Part shown: piece after piece, positions 55,288 to 64,000 of the stretch
Numbering within the stretch: position 1 is the stretch's first letter
How the letters are laid out: each line of letters starts with the position of its first letter
Origin: Shewanella sp. NFH-SH190041
GTDB taxonomy: Bacteria > Pseudomonadota > Gammaproteobacteria > Enterobacterales > Shewanellaceae
NCBI RefSeq assembly: GCF_024363255.1
Contig: NZ_AP026070.1
Coordinates: forward strand, 2,480,001 to 2,544,000
DNA: 64,000 nucleotides
Direction of reading: 5' to 3'
The notes under the pieces: model-generated
Seen by the model: only the letters and a program-made list of their open reading frames with translations
What the model was told of the DNA's origin: nothing
Database searches by the model: none
Translations under genes and position numbers: made by a program

Positions 55288-57426
55288 ATGACCCGCAAGA
55301 TTATGTTAGTCCCAATCGGTACCGGCGTAGGCCTGACTTCTGTCAGCCTGGGTATGGTCCGTACACTGGAACGCCACGGCGTGAAAGTGCAGTTTTTCAA
55401 GCCTATCAGCCAACTGCGCTCCCACGACACCGGCCCAGAACGCTCTACCACTATTCTGAGCAAGTCTCCTACTGTTAATCCGCTTGAGCCATTTGAAATG
55501 GAACATGCAGAAGCACTGATCCGTGCTGAGCAGCAGGATGTCCTGATGGAGCAAATCATTGCTCGTGCTTCAGAATGTGCTGATAACACTGAAACTCTGA
55601 TTGTAGAAGCACTGGTTCAAACCCGCAGCCATCCTTTTGCCGATGACGTAAACTATGCCATCGCCAAAGCGCTGGACGCAGATGTGATTTTCGTTGCTAC
55701 GCCAGGCAATGACAGCCCAACTGCGCTGATGAACCGTTTGGAAATCGCCTACAACTCTTGGGGCGGAGCTGAGAACAAGCGTCTGATCGGTGCCATCATC
55801 AATAAGATCGGTGCACCGGTTGATGATGAAGGCCGTACTCGCCCAGATCTGACTGACATGTTTGACCGTGAAGCGCCAGCACGTCTGGACTCCACAGCTA
55901 TGTTCCAGCTGCCAGGTAAGAGCCCTCTGCGTATTCTGGGTAGCGTGCCATACAACCTGGAAATGATTTCACCACGTGCTTCTGATCTGGCCAAGCACCT
56001 GCGTGCTCGTATTGTCAATGCCGGTGATATGAACACCCGTCGTCTGCGCGGTGTGACTTTCTGTGCCCGTAGCATTCCAAACATGATCACCCACTTCAAA
56101 GCTGACTCACTGCTGGTAACCTCTGGTGACCGCTCTGATGTCATCGTAGCGGCCTGTCTGGCTGCCATGAATGGCGTGAAGATCGGTGCCCTGCTGCTGA
56201 CCGGTTCTTATGAACCAGAGCCAGAAGTGATGGCACTGTGTGAGCAAGCATTCGAAACTGGTCTGCCAGTATTCCTGATCGACACCAACACTTGGCAAAC
56301 CTCCCTGAACATCCAGCGCTTCGACCACGAAGTACCGGTTGACGATGCGGTTCGCATCGAATTAGTTCAGGAATATGTTGCCAGCCATATCGATCAGAAC
56401 TGGGTTGAGAGCGTTACCCAGAACTCACCTCGTGAGCACCGTCTGTCTCCGCCAGCATTCCGTTACAAGCTAACTGAGCTTGCACGTGCTGCCAAGAAGA
56501 CCATCGTCCTGCCAGAAGGCGACGAGCCTCGTACCATTAAAGCGGCCAGCATTTGTGCAGACCGTGGTATCGCTCACTGTGTTCTGCTGGGTAACCCAGA
56601 TGAAATCCGTCGTGTTGCAGCACAACAAAACGTGACTTTGGCTGACGGCATCGAAATCGTTGACCCAGACCAAGTGCGTGAAAAGTATGTTCCTGCACTG
56701 GTTGAAATGCGTAAAGCCAAGGGGATGACCGAAGTGGTTGCCCGTGAGCAACTGCAGGACAACATGGTACTGGGTACCATGATGGTTGCGGCCAACGAAG
56801 TTGACGGTATCGTATCCGGTGCGGTTAACACCACAGCCAATACTATCCGTCCACCACTGCAGCTGATCAAAACTGCTCCTGGTTCAAGCCTAGTATCTTC
56901 CATCTTCTTTATGCTGATGCCAGATCAGGTTTATGTATACGGTGACTGTGCGATTAACCCAGATCCAACTGCTGAGCAGCTGGCTGAAATCGCTATCCAG
57001 TCTGCTGACTCAGCTAAAGCGTTCGGTATTGAACCACGCGTAGCGATGATCAGCTACTCTACTGGTAACTCAGGCAAAGGTAGCGATGTGGATAAAGTCC
57101 GCGAAGCAACCCGTCTGGCTCAGGAAAAACGCCCTGATCTGGCTATTGATGGTCCACTGCAGTACGACGCTGCGGTAATGCCAAACGTTGCTCGTTCTAA
57201 GGCTCCTGACAGCCCAGTTGCAGGTCAAGCTACTGTATTCGTGTTCCCAGATCTGAACACTGGTAACACCACCTATAAAGCAGTACAGCGTAGTGCTGAC
57301 CTGATCTCTATTGGCCCAATGCTGCAAGGTATGCGTAAGCCAGTAAACGATCTGTCTCGTGGCGCACTGGTTGACGATATCGTTTATACCATCGCTCTGA
57401 CTGCGATCCAGGCAACACAAAACTAA
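55288..57426 (+). CDS. pta: Phosphate acetyltransferase
   Basis: A 712-residue enzyme, E. coli-type long form, that converts acetyl-CoA and phosphate to acetyl phosphate, which AckA then uses. An N-terminal P-loop-like regulatory domain ([16 protein letters not shown]), a central DRTGG domain and a C-terminal catalytic PTA_PTB domain (from about residue 385, [16 protein letters not shown], later [18 protein letters not shown]) are visible. I start at ATG 55288 with GAGG 6 nt upstream; the open frame begins at a TTG six codons earlier. The last gene of ackA-pta, followed by a strong terminator. Confidence 0.97.
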   Translation: MTRKIMLVPIGTGVGLTSVSLGMVRTLERHGVKVQFFKPISQLRSHDTGPERSTTILSKSPTVNPLEPFEMEHAEALIRAEQQDVLMEQIIARASECADNTETLIVEALVQTRSHPFADDVNYAIAKALDADVIFVATPGNDSPTALMNRLEIAYNSWGGAENKRLIGAIINKIGAPVDDEGRTRPDLTDMFDREAPARLDSTAMFQLPGKSPLRILGSVPYNLEMISPRASDLAKHLRARIVNAGDMNTRRLRGVTFCARSIPNMITHFKADSLLVTSGDRSDVIVAACLAAMNGVKIGALLLTGSYEPEPEVMALCEQAFETGLPVFLIDTNTWQTSLNIQRFDHEVPVDDAVRIELVQEYVASHIDQNWVESVTQNSPREHRLSPPAFRYKLTELARAAKKTIVLPEGDEPRTIKAASICADRGIAHCVLLGNPDEIRRVAAQQNVTLADGIEIVDPDQVREKYVPALVEMRKAKGMTEVVAREQLQDNMVLGTMMVAANEVDGIVSGAVNTTANTIRPPLQLIKTAPGSSLVSSIFFMLMPDQVYVYGDCAINPDPTAEQLAEIAIQSADSAKAFGIEPRVAMISYSTGNSGKGSDVDKVREATRLAQEKRPDLAIDGPLQYDAAVMPNVARSKAPDSPVAGQATVFVFPDLNTGNTTYKAVQRSADLISIGPMLQGMRKPVNDLSRGALVDDIVYTIALTAIQATQN

Positions 57427-57440
57427 TCGTTGCCGACAGT

Positions 57441-57469
57441 AAAAAAACCGGTCTATGACCGGTTTTTTT
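57441..57469 (+). terminator. Terminator after pta
   Basis: AAAAAAACCGGTC, loop TAT, GACCGGTTTTTTT: a strong, symmetric intrinsic terminator. Confidence 0.95.
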
Positions 57470-57656
57470 GTATCCAATCCCATTGCGTGGTTATTTTGCA
57501 GCCAAAAAATGGGCTAAAAGTAACGATCCTGACTAAGTCAGCTGAATAATTTTCAATAGATAAAAGTTAAAACACAAAAATGCGGAAAAATTAAACAGCA
57601 AAAAAAAACATTTAATTTCATATAGATATGAAGTTACTGTATATTCGTCAACAAAC

Positions 57657-57679
57657 TTGTCCACAGATTTTGTGGATAA
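57657..57679. other. Pair of inverted DnaA-box-like sequences
   Basis: TTGTCCACA (57657-57665, one mismatch to TTATCCACA) and TGTGGATAA (57671-57679, perfect on the minus strand) face each other across 5 bp. They lie in an AT-rich stretch with nearby GATC sites. Could be DnaA binding sites or simply a hairpin. Confidence 0.5.
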
Positions 57680-57846
57680 ACACCAAGGGGTGAGCTATTC
57701 AGCATTACCCTGATATCAAATTTTGTCAAGCCCGTTGGATCAAAACGGGATCGTTACCCTGTTAACCCACACACTGACATCAACTTGCGAACTGTCAAAT
57801 TAGCCACAATACTCAAATAACAAACCCAGTTAACATTCGGAAAGTT

Positions 57847-58278
57847 ATGCGTATTATAATGACTACCCTCACTCTGTTCGCCACATTACTGCTCAGTGGC
57901 TGTTCAGAAGATATCAGTGGCCCACCTAGCACACCAGAAATGACCGCTAGAGGTTTCTTCTCTGCCATTTATGTCACTCGGGATGTTAGAGATGCCAAGC
58001 CTTTTGTTGATAAACCTATCTGGGATCTATTGCAACACTATCGTATTGCCTCATCAGTGCAGCGCCATATGCTTAATTTGCCGCTGACTAATGTCAAAAT
58101 AAAGATCACAGAAGTAGATTTAGACTTTTTCCGAAAATTCAGCGATTCAACCAAAGTTGAAGTAAGATTAACCGGCTTGCGGGATGGACAAAAATGGAAA
58201 GATGATCGCACTCTGCGACTTGAAAAACGCAAAAATAAATGGATTATCACAGAAATTGTGCCGGAAAAAATGCGCTAA
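57847..58278 (+). CDS. Small predicted lipoprotein of unknown function
   Basis: 143 residues with a type II signal peptide: positive start, hydrophobic LTLFATLLLSGC, lipobox LSGC with the acylated cysteine at residue 19. The residue after Cys is Ser, which predicts outer-membrane sorting. The mature part is a compact alpha/beta domain of the DUF4878/NTF2-like type in look (MTARGFFSAIY, KVEVRLTGLRDGQKW, KNKWIITEI), but I am not certain of the family. Good terminator downstream; monocistronic. Confidence 0.8.
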   Translation: MRIIMTTLTLFATLLLSGCSEDISGPPSTPEMTARGFFSAIYVTRDVRDAKPFVDKPIWDLLQHYRIASSVQRHMLNLPLTNVKIKITEVDLDFFRKFSDSTKVEVRLTGLRDGQKWKDDRTLRLEKRKNKWIITEIVPEKMR

Positions 58279-58320
58279 CCGCACTGATAACATTATTTTT
58301 GCTTGCACCAATTACCCATA

Positions 58321-58347
58321 AAAACAGCAGCTATAAGCTGCTGTTTT
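58321..58347 (+). terminator. Terminator after the lipoprotein gene
   Basis: AAAACAGCAGC, loop TATAA, GCTGCTGTTTT, 42 nt after the stop codon. Confidence 0.9.
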
Positions 58348-58501
58348 ATTCAAACTGAGTATTTTCATACATTTGCTTCAAACACATCGGCAACAGCAGT
58401 ATTCAACAAAAATATTGAAAACAGGCTTTGAACAAATAGAACTATCAATTACCGATTGGCTCCACAAAAAGCACTAGATCGCACAAAAGCGATGTCCGCT
58501 A

Positions 58502-58600
58502 TCAGTCTAAAAATGCTTCTTCGTCCATCTCTACCGGCAAGGACTCAATCACATCATCCTGCACTTGATAGTATGCGTTTTCGTAATCTTCAACTTCCAT
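58502..58600 (-). CDS. Small acidic ORF of 32 residues, unrecognised
   Basis: A short reading frame with a good ribosome site (CGGAG, 5 nt before ATG 58600). The 32-residue product starts MEVEDYENAYYQVQDD and ends MDEEAFLD. It has twelve acidic and no basic residues, with three tyrosines near the start. Composition is far from random for this base content, and the start signal is well placed. I do not know the family. It is isolated between the lipoprotein terminator and the methyltransferase gene, with a GATGCCC...GGGCAT-type hairpin (58627-58644) in its leader. Confidence 0.5.
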   Translation of the reverse strand: MEVEDYENAYYQVQDDVIESLPVEMDEEAFLD

Positions 58601-59025
58601 AATAACTCCGGATTGGGTACAAAGTGATGCCCTGTTTCGGGCATTTAAGACGGTAATATCCGGCAGCATATCCTCGCTGCACTGTTTGCGAGTTTACCAT
58701 TATCGGTCAAAAGTTACAGAAAACTTTCAGTTATGTTTTGTATCAACAAGCAATATCGACAAAAACCCGTGAAATATGAAATAACCCCCGAAAGTCTTTC
58801 TATACAACAGATGGCATTACTGCAATATGCTTGCACAAGGTAATTGGTATCGCGACAAGAAAAAAATTGGATAACAAAGATAGCTGCCACCAGTAGCCAA
58901 CTTGGTATAACAACTTGGTATAACAACTTGGTATAACAACTTAAACGACATAAACCAAACAACAATATTCATCATGGCGACTATGAATGCTGCTGCCCTG
59001 ATTAGGTCAGCAGCATGAGGCGCCA
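58601..59025. other. Gap between the small ORF and the methyltransferase gene
   Basis: Holds the leader of the 32-residue ORF and the 13-bp tandem repeat; otherwise I see nothing. Confidence 0.6.
58899..58942. repeat. Tandem repeat, 13-bp unit, 3.4 copies
   Basis: AACTTGGTATAAC is repeated three times exactly (58899-58911, 58912-58924, 58925-58937), followed by AACTT. The unit carries no open frame constraint and could vary in copy number by replication slippage. Confidence 0.95.
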
Positions 59026-59937
59026 TCAGTGACTTATGCGGTAACGTAGTACCTTTAAGGATTTTTCTTCATCGATATCAGCAAAAACAGCAGGGTTTGC
59101 CACCCGCTCAATAAATTGCAACTGTGGTGCTTGTGCCACAACCTGTTGCTGTAAGAAAGCACAGTCCAACTCAGGGGCATTCAGACAAAGTAGTAACTCT
59201 CCCTGCTCACTCAGCAATTCAGGCAGTTTACGCAGTAAACGGGCATAATCTTTGGTCGCGACAAAGCTCCCCTTCTGGTTACTTGGCGGATCTGCCACAA
59301 TGAGATCAAAAGGCGCCGCTTTACGTAGCTTACCCCAAGATTTAAAGATATCGTGCCCCAAAAAACTAACGCCATTTTTAATGCCATTTAGCTGATGATT
59401 CTGTTTACCAATAGATAAGGCACCTTTGGCCATATCAATATTTACCACCTTTTCTGCTCCCCCCATCATGGCGGCAACCGAAAAACCACAGGTGTAGGAG
59501 AACAGATTCAGTACCCGTTTACCTTGCGCCATCGCCTGTACCCAAGCGCGACCAGCACTCATATCTAAAAACAGCCCATGATTTTGCCCACGCAACAAAT
59601 GGATCATAAAACGGTTTCCATGTTCCGTCACAATGTGGGGCTCGGGTACACTGCCACACACCAACTGGGTATGGGTCTGGCCACCGGCGCGATATTGATA
59701 CACTAAGTTCAGTGTTTCCGTTGGCCGCTGCATCTGCCAGAAATGTGTCACGGCCTGCAACAAGGGGGCAAGTTCAGCATCAGACAGCTGTTTAAAACTG
59801 GTCAACAAGAGGACAGGCTCAAACCAATCAAGGCAAAGATGCTCTGCGCCAGGGAAACGCCCCCCCCGGCCATGAAAAATACGGCCACACCCTTGGGGCA
59901 GTGACATAACAGCTAATTGTTCAGTCAATACTTGCAT
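59026..59937 (-). CDS. Class I SAM-dependent methyltransferase, RlmI/RlmK-like
   Basis: A 303-residue cytosolic methyltransferase. SAM motif I is RVLNLFSYTCGFSVAAM (about residues 140-156), an acidic motif II follows in KVVNIDMAKGAL, and motif IV is DLIVADPPSNQKGSF, with the DPPS catalytic loop found in RlmI/RlmKL-type 23S rRNA methyltransferases. It lacks the N-terminal PUA domain of RlmI, so it is a shorter relative. Most likely an rRNA base methyltransferase; target base unknown. Confidence 0.85.
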   Translation of the reverse strand: MQVLTEQLAVMSLPQGCGRIFHGRGGRFPGAEHLCLDWFEPVLLLTSFKQLSDAELAPLLQAVTHFWQMQRPTETLNLVYQYRAGGQTHTQLVCGSVPEPHIVTEHGNRFMIHLLRGQNHGLFLDMSAGRAWVQAMAQGKRVLNLFSYTCGFSVAAMMGGAEKVVNIDMAKGALSIGKQNHQLNGIKNGVSFLGHDIFKSWGKLRKAAPFDLIVADPPSNQKGSFVATKDYARLLRKLPELLSEQGELLLCLNAPELDCAFLQQQVVAQAPQLQFIERVANPAVFADIDEEKSLKVLRYRISH

Positions 59938-60258
59938 AATACTCAGATATTCAGGGCAGCTAAGCTACCGGGAAAAGAATAAATCCGGCGATGCGGATAA
60001 CGGCGCCAAGCATACCACAGACCAGCCAACCGCTTTAGCCCGACACATGACTCATTAATGCCGAGCATCGCCATGCCCACCGTTGTAGGCTTGCCTGACG
60101 CCTGATGCTGCCATTCCTCGCTACAATGGAAATACCTAAATAAAGTGACGACTTCCAGCTAAAAAATAATTGCTACAGATGCCGTACCATAATGTAATAA
60201 ACGGATAAAAAGCATAATCTTATTAGCAATAGCTGTCGTAAACAGGATGGGAGACAAG
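59938..60258. other. Divergent gap methyltransferase / YfcH-like gene
   Basis: About 320 bp that should hold two divergent promoters. No element stands out to me. Confidence 0.5.
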
Positions 60259-61140
60259 ATGCATATTCTTATCACCGGTGGCACAGGGTTTATTGGCCGA
60301 CAATTAGTCTCGGCATTATTACCAGCACACAGGATCACAATCCTGACCCGTAATCCAAACCGTTATTCCTCAACCGATAAGAATCCAAGTTATCTTGGCT
60401 CATTGGCGGAGCTAACTGAGCTTAATCAATATGATGCGGTCATTAATCTGGCGGGAGAGCCGATTATTGGCCACCGCTGGAGTGAGCAACAAAAACAGCA
60501 GTTATGCCATAGCCGCTGGGATATCACTGAGCAGCTAAGCAACCTTATCCAGCGCAGCAGCCAACCGCCAAAGGTCTTTATCAGCGCATCCGCTATTGGT
60601 TACTACGGTTGTCATGATGATAAACCTTTGGATGAACAAGGCGCAGTTAAGCCAGACTTTTGCCACAACCTGTGCCAACGTTGGGAATCGCTGGCATTAG
60701 CAACCACCAATACCCGGGTCTGTATTGTCCGTACCGGCATTGTGCTGGGGCCTAGTGGTGGTGCACTAGCCAAAATGCTATTGCCATTTAAACTCGGTCT
60801 AGGTGGCCCTATCGGCAATGGTAAGCAAGGGATGAGTTGGATCCACCAACAAGATATGGTTGCCCTGCTGCTGTTTTTACTACACACAGATTCAGCCAAT
60901 GGAGTTTACAATGCCACAGCCCCAACTCCAGTCAGTAACCGAGAATTTAGCCAAGCATTAGGCCATGCGCTGCATCGACCAGCAATATTGCCCACCCCCA
61001 CACTCATGCTGCAACTGATGCTTGGAGAAAGCGCACTCCTACTGACCCACGGCCAATATGTTGTTCCAGCACGAGCCTTAGCGGCGGGATTTCAGTTCCA
61101 GTTTCCCACGTTAGATGCAGCACTGGCTGATTTGTGTTGA
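60259..61140 (+). CDS. yfcH: NAD-dependent epimerase-like protein (YfcH / TIGR01777 family)
   Basis: A 293-residue short-chain dehydrogenase/reductase-fold protein of the TIGR01777 group, close to E. coli YfcH (297). The Rossmann motif ITGGTGFIGRQL opens the protein; NLAGEPIIGHRWSEQQKQ and SASAIGYYG (with the Tyr of the active site) follow, and the C-terminal DUF1731 region (PAILPTPTLMLQLMLGE, RALAAGFQFQFPT) is present. Start ATG 60259 has GGGAG 6 nt upstream; ATG 60247 in the same frame is an alternative. Substrate unknown. Confidence 0.92.
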   Translation: MHILITGGTGFIGRQLVSALLPAHRITILTRNPNRYSSTDKNPSYLGSLAELTELNQYDAVINLAGEPIIGHRWSEQQKQQLCHSRWDITEQLSNLIQRSSQPPKVFISASAIGYYGCHDDKPLDEQGAVKPDFCHNLCQRWESLALATTNTRVCIVRTGIVLGPSGGALAKMLLPFKLGLGGPIGNGKQGMSWIHQQDMVALLLFLLHTDSANGVYNATAPTPVSNREFSQALGHALHRPAILPTPTLMLQLMLGESALLLTHGQYVVPARALAAGFQFQFPTLDAALADLC

Positions 61141-61335
61141 TATCTCTCGGTATGGGTTTATCAAAGACACATCCTACACACTCAAATCTTTAATGAGCCG
61201 TGATTGGCGTTTATCGCAAGGGAAGTTTATAGCAAGATAAGTTAATCGCGATGTCAGCAGCAACTGACATCGCAACTCGCCCTAAGGGAAATAACCGCTA
61301 CACATCCTTGCCCAAATAAAATACCTATCCGCAAT

Positions 61336-63801
61336 TTATACGCCTTTTAGCAATGCTACACAGGAGCGGGAAAGCAGTTGTCGGCAACGCCACAGGCCCA
61401 ATAGTGCAACAATCACCGCGCCACAAACTGGTGCCAATAACCACCAGTGCCAATGGAAAAACACCCTCAGCTCAAATACCTGAGTTTTCAATAAATAGAG
61501 AGAAAATTCAGCCACTATTGCCGCCAACACACCGGCAATTAGTCCCAACAACGCAAACTCCAATGCGGTGGCCAAACGCAATAATCTGCCAGAGCCGCCA
61601 AAGGTTCTTAATACCGCTAACTCGCGCTGACGCATAGCCATACCGGCTTCAGTCTGCGCCACCATTACCAGAGCACTGGCCAACACAACCAAGATCAATA
61701 CCAAGGTCAATGACAGAGACACCTGATCAATAATCTGTCGCAACTGACTGACCATAGCGCCAACATCTATTACCGCCACGGTAGGAAAAGTTTTAATCAA
61801 ATCCACCACCAACTGGCGCTGATTGTCCGGCAAATGGAAACTCATCATGGCGGTATGGTCAAAATCAGCCAGATCTTCCCGGGTCAAAATCATAAAAAAG
61901 TTCGGCTGCAAAGTTTCCCAGTGTACAGTCCGAATACTGGTAATTCGCACTGTCAGTTCCCGGTTATCAATCATATAGGTCAGGTGATCCCCTAACTTCA
62001 GATCCAGCCGCTCCATCACCTTGGTTTCAATCGATACTTCACCTTTAGCCTGATTAAAACGCCCTTCAAGTAAATCATTATTGGGGGGCAAGCTATCACG
62101 CCAAGTTAGATTCAGCTCCCGGCTAATCCCCCGTCGCCCTTCCTGTCCGCTAGCGGCCTGCTGACCCGATACAGTCGTATCATCATTAATACGGATCAGT
62201 CGAGCGCGCACCACAGGATAAATATCCGTCGCTTGCACCTCGGCCAAAGCAAGAAAATCTGCCAATGGCTGCTCATCTTGTGGCGCGATATTAAACAGAA
62301 AATAATTCGGCGCATTGTCCGGTAACTGCTGTTGCCATTCCTGCAGCAAATCTTGTCGCAATGCCAAAATGGTCAGCAGTAATACCAATGCCGCGGAAAA
62401 TCCCACTAACTGCACAGCATTATGCCGAGCCCGCCGCCGCAAACCCGCCAATGCAAGCTGCAAAGGATTGGTGGTCTTCATACCGATCCCGTGCCCTAAA
62501 CGGATCATCAGCCACCCCAGCCCCGCCAATAACATACCCAATAATAATGCCGCGGCCAGCACTGTCAGCGTCAAAGGCAAAGAGCCAGAATATAGCCAAC
62601 CCAACGCCCCGATAGCTGTCATACTCAGCAACAAGTGCAACCCCGCCCAATGGGCTCGTCCTTCCAATTGCCGTTGTAATACCCGTAACGGCGGGATATG
62701 CAGTAATCGCAGCAGAGGATAAGCAGAAAACATCACGGCACTCAGTACGCCGGTGCTGATCCCAAGCCATACCGGTCGCCACAATGGTGTCGGATATGCC
62801 GCGATCTCGGCCGGTAGCAAGGTCGATATTCCCATCGCCAACAATCGGCCGCCGATTAACCCCGACACGATCCCAGACACACTCACCAGTAGCAGATGCA
62901 AGGCAAAAATACGTGTCACTTGCCCAGAGGATGCACCAAAGGTTTTCAGCATCGCCACCACATCATAATGCCGCTGACAATAACGTTGCGCCGCAATCCC
63001 AATAGCGGCGCAAGCCAGTGCAATGCCAAGTAAACTCGCCAACAGCAAAAAACGCTCGGCGCGCTGCACCGCACCAGCAATCGGAGAATCACCAGACTGC
63101 ACATCTACCCAGCGCTGTGACTGCGTCAATTTGGGTTTAGCAAATTTGGTAAAGTCCGCCAGCGCATCGGCACTGCCCGCGAACTGATAACGATAAGTAA
63201 CCCGACTTCCGGGACTGATAATGCCGGTCGCCGCCACATCAGCCAGTCGCATCAATACCACGGGAGAAGATGCGAACGGATTAAATCCAGCATCGGGCAG
63301 GCGGCGGATTTCCTGCCCTAAAATCATCTTGGCGTTACCTAGCTCTACCCTAGCCGGTTTACCTCCGGCTGCGCCCAACAGCCCTGCCAGACGGTGTTCA
63401 TACCATAACTCTCCCGCAGCCGGTAAAGTAGCAACCGGGCCGGAGTTGAGTTCAATCTGACCTTTAAGGGGATACTCAGGCCCTACGGCTCTGACCGTCA
63501 CCAGCTGAAATGACTCTCCGGCGTAAATCATCGAGTTAAATTCCAGCCCGGTAACCTGCTGCAGCCCTAAGGACTCGGCCTGTTGTAATAACGCAGGTGC
63601 CAAAGGCTGAGGAGAGGTGATAATCCTATCGGCGGCGATAAATTTCGCCGCCTGACCATTAATGGCCTGCTGCAACCGCTCACTGATCCCAGCCAAGCCG
63701 CTAACTGAAAGTACTGCCAGCGCGATAGCTAAAATAATCAGCAATAATTGGCCTTGTTTCAGTTCCCGACGAAACAGCCTCAGTGCCAGCGTCCAACTCA
63801 T
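61336..63801 (-). CDS. ybbP: ABC transporter permease, YbbP/FtsX family
   Basis: An 821-residue inner-membrane permease with the MacB/FtsX fold: an N-terminal helix, a large periplasmic domain (about residues 40-245), helices around 250-500 and a second FtsX half at the C-terminus with the final three helices. Typical YbbP features are LFRRELKQGQLLLIILAIAL at the start and a repeated FtsX core (LRQRELAVLRTFGGSGRLLR-like). It is coupled to the ATPase gene by ATGA. In E. coli YbbAP lies beside the esterase TesA and is thought to help extract hydrophobic compounds from the membrane. Confidence 0.92.
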   Translation of the reverse strand: MSWTLALRLFRRELKQGQLLLIILAIALAVLSVSGLAGISERLQQAINGQAAKFIAADRIITSPQPLAPALLQQAESLGLQQVTGLEFNSMIYAGESFQLVTVRAVGPEYPLKGQIELNSGPVATLPAAGELWYEHRLAGLLGAAGGKPARVELGNAKMILGQEIRRLPDAGFNPFASSPVVLMRLADVAATGIISPGSRVTYRYQFAGSADALADFTKFAKPKLTQSQRWVDVQSGDSPIAGAVQRAERFLLLASLLGIALACAAIGIAAQRYCQRHYDVVAMLKTFGASSGQVTRIFALHLLLVSVSGIVSGLIGGRLLAMGISTLLPAEIAAYPTPLWRPVWLGISTGVLSAVMFSAYPLLRLLHIPPLRVLQRQLEGRAHWAGLHLLLSMTAIGALGWLYSGSLPLTLTVLAAALLLGMLLAGLGWLMIRLGHGIGMKTTNPLQLALAGLRRRARHNAVQLVGFSAALVLLLTILALRQDLLQEWQQQLPDNAPNYFLFNIAPQDEQPLADFLALAEVQATDIYPVVRARLIRINDDTTVSGQQAASGQEGRRGISRELNLTWRDSLPPNNDLLEGRFNQAKGEVSIETKVMERLDLKLGDHLTYMIDNRELTVRITSIRTVHWETLQPNFFMILTREDLADFDHTAMMSFHLPDNQRQLVVDLIKTFPTVAVIDVGAMVSQLRQIIDQVSLSLTLVLILVVLASALVMVAQTEAGMAMRQRELAVLRTFGGSGRLLRLATALEFALLGLIAGVLAAIVAEFSLYLLKTQVFELRVFFHWHWWLLAPVCGAVIVALLGLWRCRQLLSRSCVALLKGV

Positions 63802-64000
63802 GCTCCGGCCTCCTTCTGCGCGGCTTGCTCGCCAGGGTTGCCCCCCTGCACTACGCTATGTTCTTGATTTGGATTTGGCTCTGGCTCTGGCTCAATGTCA
63901 GACGTAGAGTGATGCTGTTGCTCGCAGGTTAAGTCTGCCACTTTTGACGGTACCGGCTGTTCTTGAGACAATGCGGTGAGCATGCCATTTTCCATCAACA
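63798..64000 (-). CDS. C-terminal tail of the ABC ATPase partner (YbbA-like), cut by window edge
   Basis: The last 67 codons or so of a gene running off the right edge. The first visible residues LMENGMLTAL match the usual end of LolD/MacB-type ATPases. They are followed by a long, hydrophilic, Glu/Pro/Gln-rich tail that is not standard for the family. Its TGA overlaps the permease ATG (ATGA). The ATP-binding motifs are outside the window, so the identity rests on this tail and the operon context. Confidence 0.7.
   Translation of the reverse strand, partial: LMENGMLTALSQEQPVPSKVADLTCEQQHHSTSDIEPEPEPNPNQEHSVVQGGNPGEQAAQKEAGA

Larger units (their letters stand above)
57427..57846. other. Intergenic region pta to lipoprotein gene
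   Basis: Contains the pta terminator, an AT-rich part, the DnaA-box-like pair and a CCCGTT...AACGGG hairpin at about 57732-57750. No gene seen. Confidence 0.55.

Overview
The window reads as a chromosomal segment of a marine gammaproteobacterium, most likely Shewanella or a close relative. The reasons are the runs icd–rluE–nudJ–mnmA–hflD–purB and pflB–pflA–yfbV–ackA–pta, a monomeric NADP isocitrate dehydrogenase, a DUF3612-type regulator, a 16S-Ile-Ala-23S rRNA operon, and several IS families common in that genus. The assignment is inference from gene content; no database search was possible.

Layout. 1-12.8 kb: 3' end of metG, a short malate-synthase-G-like relic beside a divergent XRE/DUF3612 regulator, a NIF3-family gene, a small conserved-looking gene, two tandem secreted paralogs (one broken by a 14-nt insertion), an orphan periplasmic binding protein of the phosphonate/selenate type, a PhoP/PhoQ-like two-component pair, a 2OG-Fe(II) oxygenase, a DUF3135 protein, corA and a small membrane protein. 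13.0-15.4 kb: two complete insertion sequences side by side, each with target duplications (IS3 family, 4 bp GGTT; IS481 family, 7 bp AATAACC). 15.6-21.5 kb: a complete rRNA operon on the minus strand with promoter, boxA sites, processing stems, tRNA-Ile, tRNA-Ala, an unusually placed tRNA-Val between 23S and 5S, and a terminator. 21.6-32.2 kb: gmhB, a FabH-like synthase, icd, then the rluE/nudJ and mnmA/hflD/purB runs, and cysK.

32.6-39.3 kb: an intact IS3-family (IS407-type) element with a TTGT duplication, then a TehA/SLAC1-like channel, a YfcC-family carrier and yhdT-panF. This stretch ends at a 66-bp diverged IS3 end fused to the C-terminal half of an IS256-type transposase. 39.4-42.9 kb: two paralogous chemoreceptors. 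43.5-57.4 kb: the fermentation cluster: ycaO, a LysR regulator, focA (divergent, with an IS630 element in the gap), pflB, pflA, yfbV, ackA, pta. Together these convert pyruvate to formate plus acetyl-CoA, export formate, and make acetate with ATP. A perfect PdhR-type palindrome lies just downstream of a candidate pflB promoter, which suggests pyruvate-responsive control. 57.4-64 kb: a small lipoprotein, an overlooked 32-codon acidic ORF, a 13-bp tandem repeat, an RlmI/K-like methyltransferase, a YfcH-like epimerase, and a YbbA/YbbP-type ABC exporter running off the right edge.

No CRISPR array, prophage or obvious defence island is visible. The least explained items are the secreted paralog pair, the 32-residue ORF, the palindromes in front of ackA, the paired DnaA-box-like sites after pta and the malate-synthase relic.
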